A model generated the notes under the pieces. It was given only the letters and a program-made list of their open reading frames with translations. It ran no database searches and had not been told where the DNA came from. A stretch of DNA of 59,598 nucleotides, taken from Desulfatiglans sp. Lineage in GTDB: Bacteria > Desulfobacterota > DSM-4660 > Desulfatiglandales > HGW-15. The position numbers and the translations under genes are program-made. Positions 27,432 to 35,559 of this stretch are shown here, piece by piece. The stretch is from the NCBI GenBank assembly GCA_012513605.1, contig JAAZBV010000079.1, forward strand, positions 1 to 59,598, written 5' to 3'. How positions within the stretch are numbered: position 1 is the first letter of the stretch; each line of letters opens with the position of its first letter.

Positions 27432-28359
27432 TTATGTTACTCCCTGTGACCTTTCTGAATAGTGAATCCAGTGATGGTCGCATGCGGATTAGTTCATGGA
27501 CATCTACTCCCTGAATATTCAGCTCCCTGTTTAATTGGGCAGTATTAATGCCATCCAGCTCAACCAGTATGCCGTCATTTAAGTGGTTGTTGCAGATTGT
27601 AACACCCGGTATATTTGACAGGATATTTAATATGTTATTTCCACCATTCGTGTGCAAAAGGGCGCGTGTATGTTCCAGGGTAAAAAGGGCTTCAGACTTT
27701 ATTGACATGACTATTTGCCCCCTGTGCAGGATAGAAACATGAGTACAAATCCTTTCAAGATATGGTAGCTGGTGGCTGGCAAGCAAAAAGGTAATGTCAT
27801 CCTTACGATTAAGTTCTTTGATTAACTGGAGCAGGTCATCAACACCACCGGCATCCAGGCTGCTAAAGGGTTCATCAAGGATTATAAATTCAGGTCTGCG
27901 AATCAGGGCCTGCGCTATGGAGGCACGGCGGCGGTTACCAAGAGACAGGTGTTTTACTTTATAGTCCCGGTATCTGGATATATTAAGTTTCTCTTCAACC
28001 TCTTCCGGGGAAGCGGTATTTTTATTACCACAGGTTATAGAGGCATATTTAAGCGCCTGATGTACTGTGAGGCTGGGGTGAATGCAGGGTGAATCAAAAA
28101 CAACAGCAAGCCTTCCATGGGTTGTATGCAGCTTTGAGGGCTGGCAATCAAGTATCTGTATAGAGCCTGAGTTAAATGACTTTAACCCCAGAACACACTC
28201 TATTGTTGTGGTTTTTCCAGCGCCATTGAGGCCAACAAGTCCGTGTATCTCTCCCTGGTTAACCAGTAGATTCAAACCATTCAATACGCTGTTTTTACCA
28301 TAATTTTTGTGTAAATCATGCACTGCGAGCAAGGTACTGTTACTGTTTTCCATAATCAT
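27424..28359 (-). CDS. ABC transporter ATP-binding protein, first gene of the FG-GAP operon
   Basis: 311 residues. Walker A is GLNGAGKTT, the signature is the unusual LSLGNRRRASIAQAL in place of LSGGQ, and Walker B is FIILDEPFSSLDAGG. The family pairs with ABC-2 permeases in export or immunity. About 90 residues after the ATPase domain carry no known motif. It heads a seven-gene minus-strand operon with overlaps or 14-base gaps throughout. No good promoter was identified in the AT-rich 366 bases upstream. Confidence 0.9.
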   Translation of the reverse strand: MIMENSNSTLLAVHDLHKNYGKNSVLNGLNLLVNQGEIHGLVGLNGAGKTTTIECVLGLKSFNSGSIQILDCQPSKLHTTHGRLAVVFDSPCIHPSLTVHQALKYASITCGNKNTASPEEVEEKLNISRYRDYKVKHLSLGNRRRASIAQALIRRPEFIILDEPFSSLDAGGVDDLLQLIKELNRKDDITFLLASHQLPYLERICTHVSILHRGQIVMSIKSEALFTLEHTRALLHTNGGNNILNILSNIPGVTICNNHLNDGILVELDGINTAQLNRELNIQGVDVHELIRMRPSLDSLFRKVTGSNING

Positions 28360-28725
28360 CTTTAATAAAATATGGTCAGAACTTTCTTCTGCTTGAAGAC
28401 ATCAATTTGTAAAACGATAAGACTATTATTGATAATTCTGTAATGCTATTTTTAAAAGGCTGTAATAGCAATACTATAACTTACATCTGTTATCAATTTT
28501 ATTCTTGGACAATCAAAATAGGTTTTTGTTCAAAATATTTTAATTTATTTTATTATTCGACCCATCCAAATTTATGCAGGGAGACTTTAGCATCCCTTCA
28601 AATCAGTTTTTAGCACAATGTTGTATATCTTATTTGAATTGTCCTTTAACCTGCTATACGCAGCAGAGATCGAAAAAATTCCCATGAAATAAATAATTAT
28701 TAAAAAAATATGATTATCAAGATGT
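28360..28725. other. AT-rich gap upstream of the ABC/FG-GAP operon
   Basis: No open frame, hairpin or clear promoter stands out in these 366 bases. The operon's promoter must be here or in the decayed copy next to it. Confidence 0.5.
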
Positions 28726-29207
28726 TTAAAAATACTGGGATTTATTACCGGCATTATTTGGGGGGAAACTTAAAAAATAACAGATACAATAACGCCATGA
28801 AAACATACTGTGGATAATTGCCCATAAAATCGATTTATTCATTGATAATGAAATGGCAATCGTAATAATAATGATAAGCGCATTACTGAACGCACCACGT
28901 GATTTGCTGAACCTTGCTTTTGAAATATCTGCAGAATATGTTTCCCGCGCCGGGACCTTTCTGTCAGACCATCCTGTCAACAATCCAAAAAGACCTGTCA
29001 CGAGTTTTTCCACTAAAATGGCATATAGAATAGAAAGAGGAATACAACATATTACAAATATGATCAGGTGATCAAAGGTGAAAAGCTGTCCGCCTACAGC
29101 AGCGTAAATAAAAAAAAGGGCAGCTGTACACCATAAAAAACAGAATAAAAACCTGTAAAAAATGATCTCTCTTTTGCTTTGTTTGGTGTGATTTGAATTT
29201 TTGTCAT
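28726..29207 (-). pseudogene. Decayed, fused copy of the 181-residue and 53-residue membrane-protein genes
   Basis: From ATG 29207 the sequence parallels the intact 181-residue gene at 21541-22086: MTKIQITPNKAKERS against MVKFSIKPNKARDRS. A one-base deletion in a T-run near 29157-29162 then breaks the frame. In the shifted frame the homology continues (VEKLVTGLFGLLTGWSD and DISKARFSKSRG). After ALIII it jumps straight into the second half of the 53-residue protein (AISLSMNKSILWAIIH), so the TPR-like part and the gene boundary have been deleted. It lies on the same strand, just upstream of the operon whose last two genes it copies. Confidence 0.8.
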
Positions 29208-29219
29208 ATCATGAATTAC

Positions 29220-29475
29220 CTTTCATATGCTACTTTCATATCGTCCAGCATGGGCGTGAAATTATGGGGCGAAACTCCCCTGTACATGAATCCGGTTAAT
29301 ATGTTTAATTTTATTGAGCATATTAACAGAAGTACTAGCCGACGGCAAGGGCATCTTCGTTAGGGGTTGTCTGAAGCCCGTCTACGCTAAAGCTACGCCG
29401 GGCTAATGAGAAGTCAGGCATACACCTGTCCTGCCATAGTTCGGAGAGCGAAGGCGGAAGGCCCAGTCTCCGAGT
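29220..29475 (+). other. Structured non-coding segment, possible group II intron remnant
   Basis: No gene. GTTAATATG and CATATTAAC (29295-29327) form a 9-base stem, and further dyads lie at 29377-29402 and 29431-29457. The run GGCAAGGGCATC with TCTGAAG 17 bases later resembles a stretch of bacterial group II intron domain I. No reverse transcriptase or domain V is present. The identity is a weak inference. Confidence 0.3.
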
Positions 29476-29524
29476 AGGGAGGGTTAAATTCTCCCCTTTA
29501 CCCGATTATAAGTCTTTGTTTATT

Positions 29525-29728
29525 TTAGCTGTTACGAATTTTAGTAGGCATCATAAAAAATGTAACCAAATAAATTAATATTCCTAATCCGCTTATAAAA
29601 AAAAGGACTACAAATCCGATTCTGAATAGTAGTGGATCTTTTTCAAAATATTCTCCCAGACCTTCACAAACCCCGCCTATTTGTAATATGCCAGGTGTTT
29701 TGATTTTATACATTCTTTTTTTCTCCAT
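29525..29728 (-). CDS. PspC-domain small membrane protein
   Basis: 67 residues. An N-terminal PspC motif (GGVCEGLGEYFEKDPLLFRI) leads into one long hydrophobic segment (VVLFFISGLGILIYLVTFFMMP). PspC proteins are inner-membrane proteins linked to envelope stress responses. A TTTTTCTCC on the plus strand gives GGAGAAAAA just before the start. It lies 124 bases downstream of the ABC permease of the GntR operon and may be co-transcribed with it or be independent. Confidence 0.85.
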   Translation of the reverse strand: MEKKRMYKIKTPGILQIGGVCEGLGEYFEKDPLLFRIGFVVLFFISGLGILIYLVTFFMMPTKIRNS

Positions 29729-29851
29729 TTTTCCTCCTTTTTAATTTTTGCTTAAAATATTATTTTCATATTAACTACTGATTTGGCTGACAAAATTTAC
29801 TCCTGAATTTATTGCTTAACATTAGAATGTATTTTTCGACCATATCCAGGT

Positions 29852-31435
29852 TTAGCGATGACGTAATTTATTCATTATCAACGGTGTAAGTGCGACCGGT
29901 AAAAATGGCAGTGTGGCTGCACTGATCAGTATTATGACATGACTTAAACTCAGGTTCGGTAAACCTTTACCTGACCAGTGATTGAAAAACCACCATGGAA
30001 AGGCCCATAAAGAAACTACTACTATTGGAAAAACAAGGGCTGAAATTAATAATGTGGCAGTCGTAATGAGGTGTAGCCGCCATGCGACATAGTAACTAAT
30101 CAGCACGACCAGAGGAAGAGAGAAGATTAAAACCTTCCACACCCATGTTGATGCAACATCTCCGATTATGATAGTTAGAAGCCAGGAGGAGAAAAATGCT
30201 GCACCACCTATGAAAGATAAAAACATTCCCAGACGAAGCATTGTCCAATAAATGATAAAGAAGCCATATAAACCAAAGATAGTCATGGATATGATTTCAA
30301 GCGTCGATTTATATTCATAGGTCCATTTTACAGGTGATATTAGATAAGTATAGGACAATTGGGCAGGAAAATAATCATATTCATACAATACTATTGCCAA
30401 TGTAACCAGCATGATGATTGCAATTACATACAAAAGTGACCGCATCAAGGTGTACAGCTGAGCGATAGCTAAACTCTGAGTATGTACAGGTCTTCTCATC
30501 CAAAAGGTTGATGCACCGGAAACGTGGTTCCGGTGATCTAAACCAAAGATAAGGAAATTCGAAACAAAGGCTGTGCACACAGTTATTATGAATATAACCG
30601 GAATTGCCTGAGAAAGCAGTTGTGGTTTTTCAAGAAAAAATTTCCACAAAATAAGTAATATTCCGATGGCGCAAAGGGTAGAAAGAGGAAATATGTGACC
30701 CTTTTGACGTGATTCGAACCATATCTGGGCATGCATGGCTGATGTGAATGGCTTTGATGGCTTCCTGCGTAATATACCTAAAAGAGAGTCTACCCATTGC
30801 AGGCTGCTTGACCATGTGTAGTTCCGATGTACCGAAACACCCCAAAAAGAAATCACGATGGAAATAAGAATTATCAGAAATAGGGTGTTGGTATTCACTG
30901 ACAAATTGTAATAGCCTGCGAAGAAAAGAAGAAAGCACACATAAATTCCTGTAATAATAGGAACCAGACATAAAAAACGTGCTCCTGGTCTAAGTAACCA
31001 TGATAACCAGGATAATGTCTGCATCACAATGTATACCGTAACAAACCATAATAATTGAGTCCAGGTATAACTAATCTGATCAGAAAACAGCTTCTCAAAA
31101 CCAAAGAGTATTAGAGACTGGATTGCTACAGCGACCATACCATAACCCATGTATACACAAAAAAGGGTTGATGTGCGGATAGGGTATCGAAATAGGCGTT
31201 TTGGGAATGAGAAATCGAGCTCCCTGGATTCGCAATGACCTGCAAGTAACACGATTGTAAGTAATAAAAAGCCAAGATACGAAAAGGTTTTTGAAATAGG
31301 AACAACCTTTTCCTGACTTATATAACCCGTCAAATACATGATCTGCCCGCTGAGAGCTAATAGCGATCCTGAGATCAGCGCCCAGCGGGTTCTTTTCCAG
31401 CGTTCCCATAGAAGGGCTTTAATGATGGTAATCAT
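29852..31435 (-). CDS. Large ABC-2 type permease, YtrC/D-like
   Basis: 527 residues with about 12 hydrophobic helices in two blocks, the first at residues 20-190 and the second from about 255 to the end, separated by a cytoplasmic loop (SAMHAQIWFESRQKGHIFP). This is the layout of two ABC-2 permease halves joined in one chain. It overlaps the ATPase gene by four bases. Together with the GntR regulator the set resembles the antibiotic- and cell-wall-stress-induced Ytr transporters of Firmicutes, a comparison by gene order and regulator type only. Confidence 0.78.
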   Translation of the reverse strand: MITIIKALLWERWKRTRWALISGSLLALSGQIMYLTGYISQEKVVPISKTFSYLGFLLLTIVLLAGHCESRELDFSFPKRLFRYPIRTSTLFCVYMGYGMVAVAIQSLILFGFEKLFSDQISYTWTQLLWFVTVYIVMQTLSWLSWLLRPGARFLCLVPIITGIYVCFLLFFAGYYNLSVNTNTLFLIILISIVISFWGVSVHRNYTWSSSLQWVDSLLGILRRKPSKPFTSAMHAQIWFESRQKGHIFPLSTLCAIGILLILWKFFLEKPQLLSQAIPVIFIITVCTAFVSNFLIFGLDHRNHVSGASTFWMRRPVHTQSLAIAQLYTLMRSLLYVIAIIMLVTLAIVLYEYDYFPAQLSYTYLISPVKWTYEYKSTLEIISMTIFGLYGFFIIYWTMLRLGMFLSFIGGAAFFSSWLLTIIIGDVASTWVWKVLIFSLPLVVLISYYVAWRLHLITTATLLISALVFPIVVVSLWAFPWWFFNHWSGKGLPNLSLSHVIILISAATLPFLPVALTPLIMNKLRHR

Positions 31436-32364
31436 AACTTGACCTCCTTTGGTATAGGCCTGTCAACCCCGGCATATGCAATAAAGATATCTTCAAGTGA
31501 AGGGGGTGTATCATGAAATATTTCACAACCCATGTTTAATATTTTTGAATTAATTATATCCATATCTCCATTACAGAGTATTGTCCATTCCCGTCCTTTA
31601 CCTTTAATTGAAATTGCGCCCTCTATCTCTGGTTTGTCTGGTTGTGATTCCGGGAATCTTAATGTTATTGAATGATGTTTTGCTTTAATACTTTCAAGTG
31701 AATCGTTAATAACTATATTACCTTCATGGATGATGGCTACATCATCGGCAACACGTTCCACTTCATCGAGGAGATGAGAGGAAAATAGAACTGTACGTCC
31801 TTCATCTGCAATAGTCCTGATAATTGCTGTAAGAATATCTCTTCGCACTATAGGGTCCAATCCTGAAGATGGTTCATCAAGAAGCAGCAGGGGAGGGCGG
31901 TATGCAAGCGCTGTAAGGAGCGCAGCCTGGGCCTTCTGGCCCCGAGAAAGCTGTTTGATTTTGGCTGATGGATCGAGCCTGAATACTTTAAGGAGTTCTT
32001 CAGCATATGTAACATCCCAATCCGGATAGAATGCCCTTGTATAATTCATGAGCTCATCCACGCGCATCCAGTGGGGTATATCTCGATCTTCAGACAGGTA
32101 ACCGATTTTGCTCAGGGCACTAACAGGATCTTTAACCGGATCAATACCAAATACTTTGACTGATCCCTGTTGGGCCTTGAGTAAACCCATAATATGTTTG
32201 ATGAGTGTTGTTTTACCTGCGCCATTCTCTCCCACAAGGCCTAATACCCTGCCTTGTGTTGCTGTCAGATTTATATTATTCAAGGCAACCTTTTTACCAA
32301 ATCTTCTTGTAAGTCCTTTTACTTCGATGGGTTGTGCGTCATATCTATAATCAGAATCAGTCAT
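31432..32364 (-). CDS. ABC transporter ATP-binding protein of the GntR operon
   Basis: 310 residues. Walker A is GENGAGKTT, the signature LSRGQKAQAALLTAL and Walker B LLLLDEPSSGLDP, followed by the H-loop in VLFSSHLLDEVER. The last 80 residues are a less conserved C-terminal domain often found in ABC-2 ATPases. It overlaps the regulator gene by eight bases and the permease gene by four, so the three are expressed as one unit. Confidence 0.92.
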   Translation of the reverse strand: MTDSDYRYDAQPIEVKGLTRRFGKKVALNNINLTATQGRVLGLVGENGAGKTTLIKHIMGLLKAQQGSVKVFGIDPVKDPVSALSKIGYLSEDRDIPHWMRVDELMNYTRAFYPDWDVTYAEELLKVFRLDPSAKIKQLSRGQKAQAALLTALAYRPPLLLLDEPSSGLDPIVRRDILTAIIRTIADEGRTVLFSSHLLDEVERVADDVAIIHEGNIVINDSLESIKAKHHSITLRFPESQPDKPEIEGAISIKGKGREWTILCNGDMDIINSKILNMGCEIFHDTPPSLEDIFIAYAGVDRPIPKEVKL

Positions 32365-32764
32365 TTTTATTTTTCCCCTTTTCGGCAGATTTAAAAAGAT
32401 GATTTTTTTGTCTTATAATTTCAATCAGTTCTTCAATTTTAAAATCCAGTTGGTTTGCCTCTACCAGCAATCCCTCTATAAGCTTGCTTATTATCTGTAA
32501 ACGTTCTGAGTAATCCAGGGGCGAACTTTTTTCTGCTACACGGGTGCCTGAGCCCTGTCTTGAAACAAATATGCCTTCTACCTCAAGTTCCTTATAGGCC
32601 CTCGCAACTGTGTTGGGGTTGATAATCAGTTGTTCCGCAAGCACACGGATAGGCGGGACGATCTCACCAGGAGTAAGCCGCCCTGATGCAACCATGTGCT
32701 TTATCTGTGTGACGATCTGTTGAAAAATTGGTACACCGTCTTTTGTAGAGATATGTATCTGCAT
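32357..32764 (-). CDS. GntR-family repressor, YtrA subfamily
   Basis: 135 residues, the short form typical of YtrA regulators. The winged helix-turn-helix is clear (VPPIRVLAEQLIINPNTVAR then AYKELEVEGIFVSRQGSG), followed by about 60 residues of helical dimerisation tail rather than a large ligand domain. YtrA proteins usually repress their own ABC operon until a cell-envelope antibiotic is present. Two palindromes overlap its promoter. Confidence 0.9.
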   Translation of the reverse strand: MQIHISTKDGVPIFQQIVTQIKHMVASGRLTPGEIVPPIRVLAEQLIINPNTVARAYKELEVEGIFVSRQGSGTRVAEKSSPLDYSERLQIISKLIEGLLVEANQLDFKIEELIEIIRQKNHLFKSAEKGKNKND

Positions 32765-32790
32765 CCCCGGATTTTCCTTTAAAAGGTAAA

Positions 32791-32836
32791 TTGTATTAAG
32801 AGATTAATGCAATTGTATTAATGTGTCAATACAATT
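32791..32836 (-). promoter_or_regulatory. Promoter and paired operators of the GntR/ABC operon
   Basis: On the minus strand TTGACA (plus 32824-32829) and TAATCT (plus 32801-32806) are 17 bases apart. Two palindromes overlie them: TTGTATTAA-4-TTAATGCAA at 32791-32812 and AATTGTATT-8-AATACAATT at 32811-32836. One covers the -10 box, the other the -35 box, as expected of an autorepressed YtrA promoter. Confidence 0.65.
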
Positions 32837-32862
32837 ATTTTATTTAAAATGATAAATTTCTC

Positions 32863-32893
32863 TTGACCCTCACGTTACGTTATACTGTAGCAT
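32863..32893 (+). promoter_or_regulatory. MerR-type promoter/operator
   Basis: TTGACC at 32863-32868 and TAGCAT at 32888-32893 are 19 bases apart, the stretched spacing MerR activators correct by twisting DNA. ACGT-T-ACGT lies in the spacer. TATACT at 32881-32886 is a competing -10 match at a 12-base spacing, too short for a normal promoter. Confidence 0.5.
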
Positions 32894-32914
32894 CTCTTTT
32901 CAGTGGAGGAGATT

Positions 32915-33673
32915 ATGAAGGTTTATACTGTAAGCAGGCTTGCAAAACTGGCAGGTGTGAGTGTGCGCACACTTCACCATTATGATGAGATAGGGCTATT
33001 AAAACCATCCTTTCGCAGTGACTCCGGTTATAGAGAGTATCAGCGTGAGGACCTTTTACGTTTGCAGCAGATACTGTTTTACAGGGAACTGGATTTTTCA
33101 TTAACAGAAATCAGGGACATCCTTGATGATCCTGATTATGATGAGGTCCAGGCACTTGTGAAACACAGGCAGACTATTGAAGAACGTATTGGACGGCTTT
33201 CAAATCTCCTTGCGACCATTGATAAAACAATAAAACATTATAAGGAGGAGACTATGACTCTCACAGATGAAGAACTGTATGAAGGTTTCAGTAAAGAAAA
33301 GATAGAAAGATATAAAAAAGAGGTAGATGAAAAGTATGATCCTGAACTGGTCAAGACCAGCAGGGAGCGCATGAGCAAAATGAGCAGGCGTGAATGGCAT
33401 GAGACAAAGGATGAAGGTGATAAAATCTCAAAGGATCTGGCTGAGCTTATGGGTAAGGCATCTCCTGATTCAAAGGAGGTTCAGGCCATTATAAAACAGC
33501 ATCATGCATGGATTGAAAAATTCTATCCTGCAAATGCTGAGACCTATAAAGGGCTTGGAAAGACCTATGTTGAAAACCCGGAATTCAAGGCGTTTTATGA
33601 CAAATACAAAACCGGTCTTGCAGATTTTTTATGTGCAGCTATGGAATATTATGCTGATAACCAATTAGGCTAA
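32915..33673 (+). CDS. MerR-family regulator with TipAS effector domain
   Basis: 252 residues. The N-terminal MerR winged helix (YTVSRLAKLAGVSVRTLHHY, then DEIGLLKPS) is followed by a long coiled coil (about 75-110) and a C-terminal TipAS-like domain (about 120-250, HHAWIEKFYPANAETYKGLG). TipAS domains bind thiopeptides and other bulky compounds and turn on efflux or resistance. ATG 32915 is chosen because GGAGGAG lies immediately upstream; GTG 32903 would use that same sequence as codons. It is transcribed away from the GntR/ABC operon, which may be one of its targets. Confidence 0.9.
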   Translation: MKVYTVSRLAKLAGVSVRTLHHYDEIGLLKPSFRSDSGYREYQREDLLRLQQILFYRELDFSLTEIRDILDDPDYDEVQALVKHRQTIEERIGRLSNLLATIDKTIKHYKEETMTLTDEELYEGFSKEKIERYKKEVDEKYDPELVKTSRERMSKMSRREWHETKDEGDKISKDLAELMGKASPDSKEVQAIIKQHHAWIEKFYPANAETYKGLGKTYVENPEFKAFYDKYKTGLADFLCAAMEYYADNQLG

Positions 33674-33695
33674 AATAAGATAAATTAAATTAACT

Positions 33696-33744
33696 TTGAC
33701 AACACGCAATATATGTGTTACACGTAATATCGTGTAACACATAT
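33696..33744 (+). promoter_or_regulatory. Large palindromic operator of the VapBC-like pair
   Basis: ATATGTGTTACACG (33711-33724) and CGTGTAACACATAT (33731-33744) are perfect 14-base arms around TAATAT, ending 11 bases before the antitoxin ATG. TTGACA at 33696-33701 lies just upstream; the -10 box is not clear. The layout is that of an autoregulated antitoxin operator. Confidence 0.7.
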
Positions 33745-33755
33745 CGGGGGATTTT

Positions 33756-33989
33756 ATGAAACAAAATATTACTCTGAGTGTAGATAAAGAAATACTCAGA
33801 AAGAGTAAAATTATTGCTGCCAAAAAAGATATGTCTGTAAGTAAAATGCTTGGAGATATTCTTAAAGAGCTGGCTGACAGAGAGGATAAATATTTAGCTG
33901 CACAAAAGAAGGCTATTAAAAATCTTGAAAGCGGATTTAACCTTGGCGGTAAAAAGACATGGTCAAGAGAGGAACTTTATGAGCGATAA
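33756..33989 (+). CDS. VapB-like antitoxin
   Basis: 77 residues. The N-terminal KQNITLSVDKEILRKSKIIAA is the ribbon-helix-helix-like start of DUF6364/CopG-type antitoxins: a beta-strand followed by two helices for binding DNA. The C-terminal part (LESGFNLGGKKTWSREELYE) should wrap the toxin active site. The start follows GGGGGATTTT. It overlaps the PIN-domain gene by 11 bases, the normal arrangement for a VapBC-type pair. Confidence 0.85.
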   Translation: MKQNITLSVDKEILRKSKIIAAKKDMSVSKMLGDILKELADREDKYLAAQKKAIKNLESGFNLGGKKTWSREELYER

Positions 33990-34410
33990 GGTTTTTGTTG
34001 ATACCAACATCCTTATATATGCGCATGACCTGGACGCTGGAGAAAAATATAAAATAGCTAATGAGCTGGTTTTAGAATTATGGGAATCAAGAAGAGCGGT
34101 TATCAGCACTCAGGTGTTGCAGGAGTTTTATGTCACCCTTACAAAAAAGATTTTAAAGCCATTAACCGGTAACATTGCAGCGGGAATTATCTCAAGTTAT
34201 TTGAACTGGGAGGTTATTATAAATAAACCCGAAAACATATTACTTGCCACAGAAATAGAATCTCGTTATCAGATATCCTTTTGGGATGCTTTAATAGTAT
34301 CAGCAGCCTATGAAGGAAATGTAAAAACAATTATAACTGAAGATCTCAATCACGGCCAGTATATGGAAGGTATAAAAATAATGAATCCATTTTTAGATGG
34401 GCATTGTTAA
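33979..34410 (+). CDS. VapC-like PIN-domain ribonuclease toxin
   Basis: 143 residues. The acidic PIN active site is intact: Asp in FVDTNILIYAHD, Glu in LQEFYVTL, and Asp in SFWDALIVSAA and ITEDLNHG. The family cleaves RNA, often tRNA anticodon loops. ATG 33979 overlaps the antitoxin stop; the longer open frame upstream reads antitoxin sequence in the wrong frame and is not used. Confidence 0.9.
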   Translation: MSDKVFVDTNILIYAHDLDAGEKYKIANELVLELWESRRAVISTQVLQEFYVTLTKKILKPLTGNIAAGIISSYLNWEVIINKPENILLATEIESRYQISFWDALIVSAAYEGNVKTIITEDLNHGQYMEGIKIMNPFLDGHC

Positions 34411-34589
34411 CTGCTAGCCTGATTTCTGGATAATACCCATCCAAAAACTGTTATTCATAGTTTTGCATATAGACAGCCGTCCTATCACATAATCATTAAC
34501 TAAAAAATATAAGTTTTAATTTTTCATATAGGAAATAGAATATTATTTATAATGCTAAATTGATTTACCAGTTCGGGGGTTATTTACCG

Positions 34590-35042
34590 ATGAAAACCAT
34601 TACTCTTATAGATCACCCGGAGGGTGGTCGTTTCTGTGAAGTTTTCAGGTCAGCCAGGATTGTCACCACGCATAAAGGTGACAGGCGATCTGCACTTACC
34701 CATATCTATTTTTCACTTAATCCGGGTGAGGTAAGCAGGTTTCACAGGGTAGCGTCAGATGAGGTTTGGAATCTTTATCAGGGTAAAGGGGGCAACCTTT
34801 ATATATGGGATGGGTCAGATAACTCTCCAGAGCACATGATTCTTTCAGCGGAAAATAATAATTTCTGTCATATGGTAACAGCCGGTTTATGGCAGGCAGC
34901 AGAGCCTTTATCAGATACTGTCCTTGTGGGCTGTTCTGTTGCGCCAGGGTTTGAATATCAGGATTTCTCGCTAATGTGTGTAGAATCAGATGAGGCAAAG
35001 AGGCTCGTCTCATTAACTCCTGATATGAAAAAATTTCTGTAG
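34590..35042 (+). CDS. DUF985-family cupin protein
   Basis: 150 residues forming a single cupin barrel. DUF985 features are all present: GGRFCEVFRS near the N-terminus, FHRVASDEVWNLYQG with the metal-site His, TAGLWQAAEP and LVGCSVAPGFEYQDFSL. The function of the family is not established; sugar-nucleotide epimerase-like or metal-dependent activities have been suggested from the fold. ATG 34590 is preferred; the upstream in-frame start at 34560 has no ribosome-binding site. Confidence 0.85.
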   Translation: MKTITLIDHPEGGRFCEVFRSARIVTTHKGDRRSALTHIYFSLNPGEVSRFHRVASDEVWNLYQGKGGNLYIWDGSDNSPEHMILSAENNNFCHMVTAGLWQAAEPLSDTVLVGCSVAPGFEYQDFSLMCVESDEAKRLVSLTPDMKKFL

Positions 35043-35052
35043 AGAAGAAGAA

Positions 35053-35493
35053 ATGTTACGCCTCCTTATGATAATAATATTCGTTCTGATCATACCGGGA
35101 TGCAACAATGAGGTTCAAAAGCTTAAGGACTTTGAAAGCGATGGATGCACACTTTTCCCGGACAATTCACCCATCGATAAATCAGACTGGTGTGAATGCT
35201 GTTTTGAACATGATATTGCCTACTGGAAGGGTGGAACTAAGGATGAACGATTAAAGGCAGATAAAGCACTTCGTGAGTGTGTAAAGGAGAAAACAGGGAA
35301 TGAAAATCTGGCAAATGTCATCTATCAGGGTGTTCGATCCGGAGGAAGCCCTTATTTTTATAACTGGTACAGATGGGGTTATGGCTGGGGTTATGAACGA
35401 AAATATAATAAGTTGACAGCAAAAGAAAAGAAAGAGGTGGAAAATAAATTAAAGGAATATTTTTCACGTAACATTGTTCATCCATGCAGTTGA
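35053..35493 (+). CDS. Lipoprotein with a phospholipase A2-like core
   Basis: 146 residues. A lipoprotein signal ends at IIPGC (Cys17). The mature part has DGCTLFPD and the phospholipase A2-type catalytic stretch WCECCFEHDIAYWKGG, with adjacent Cys, His and Asp in the C-C-x-x-H-D order, then a second Cys in ADKALREC that could pair with it. The C-terminal half is rich in Tyr and Trp. It begins 10 bases after the cupin gene, so the two are probably co-transcribed. Enzyme activity is inferred from the motif only. Confidence 0.7.
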   Translation: MLRLLMIIIFVLIIPGCNNEVQKLKDFESDGCTLFPDNSPIDKSDWCECCFEHDIAYWKGGTKDERLKADKALRECVKEKTGNENLANVIYQGVRSGGSPYFYNWYRWGYGWGYERKYNKLTAKEKKEVENKLKEYFSRNIVHPCS

Positions 35494-35559
35494 TATTAAT
35501 AATGCATCGAAAAATTATCAATAATCATTTTTAACAATTTAGAATTGTGATCTTGTTTT

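Noticed and set aside
28726-29013. A 95-codon open frame that could be called as a small membrane protein
   Set aside because: It is the fused remnant of two neighbouring genes; the homologous sequence continues upstream in another frame and the join lacks the middle part. Treated as a pseudogene.
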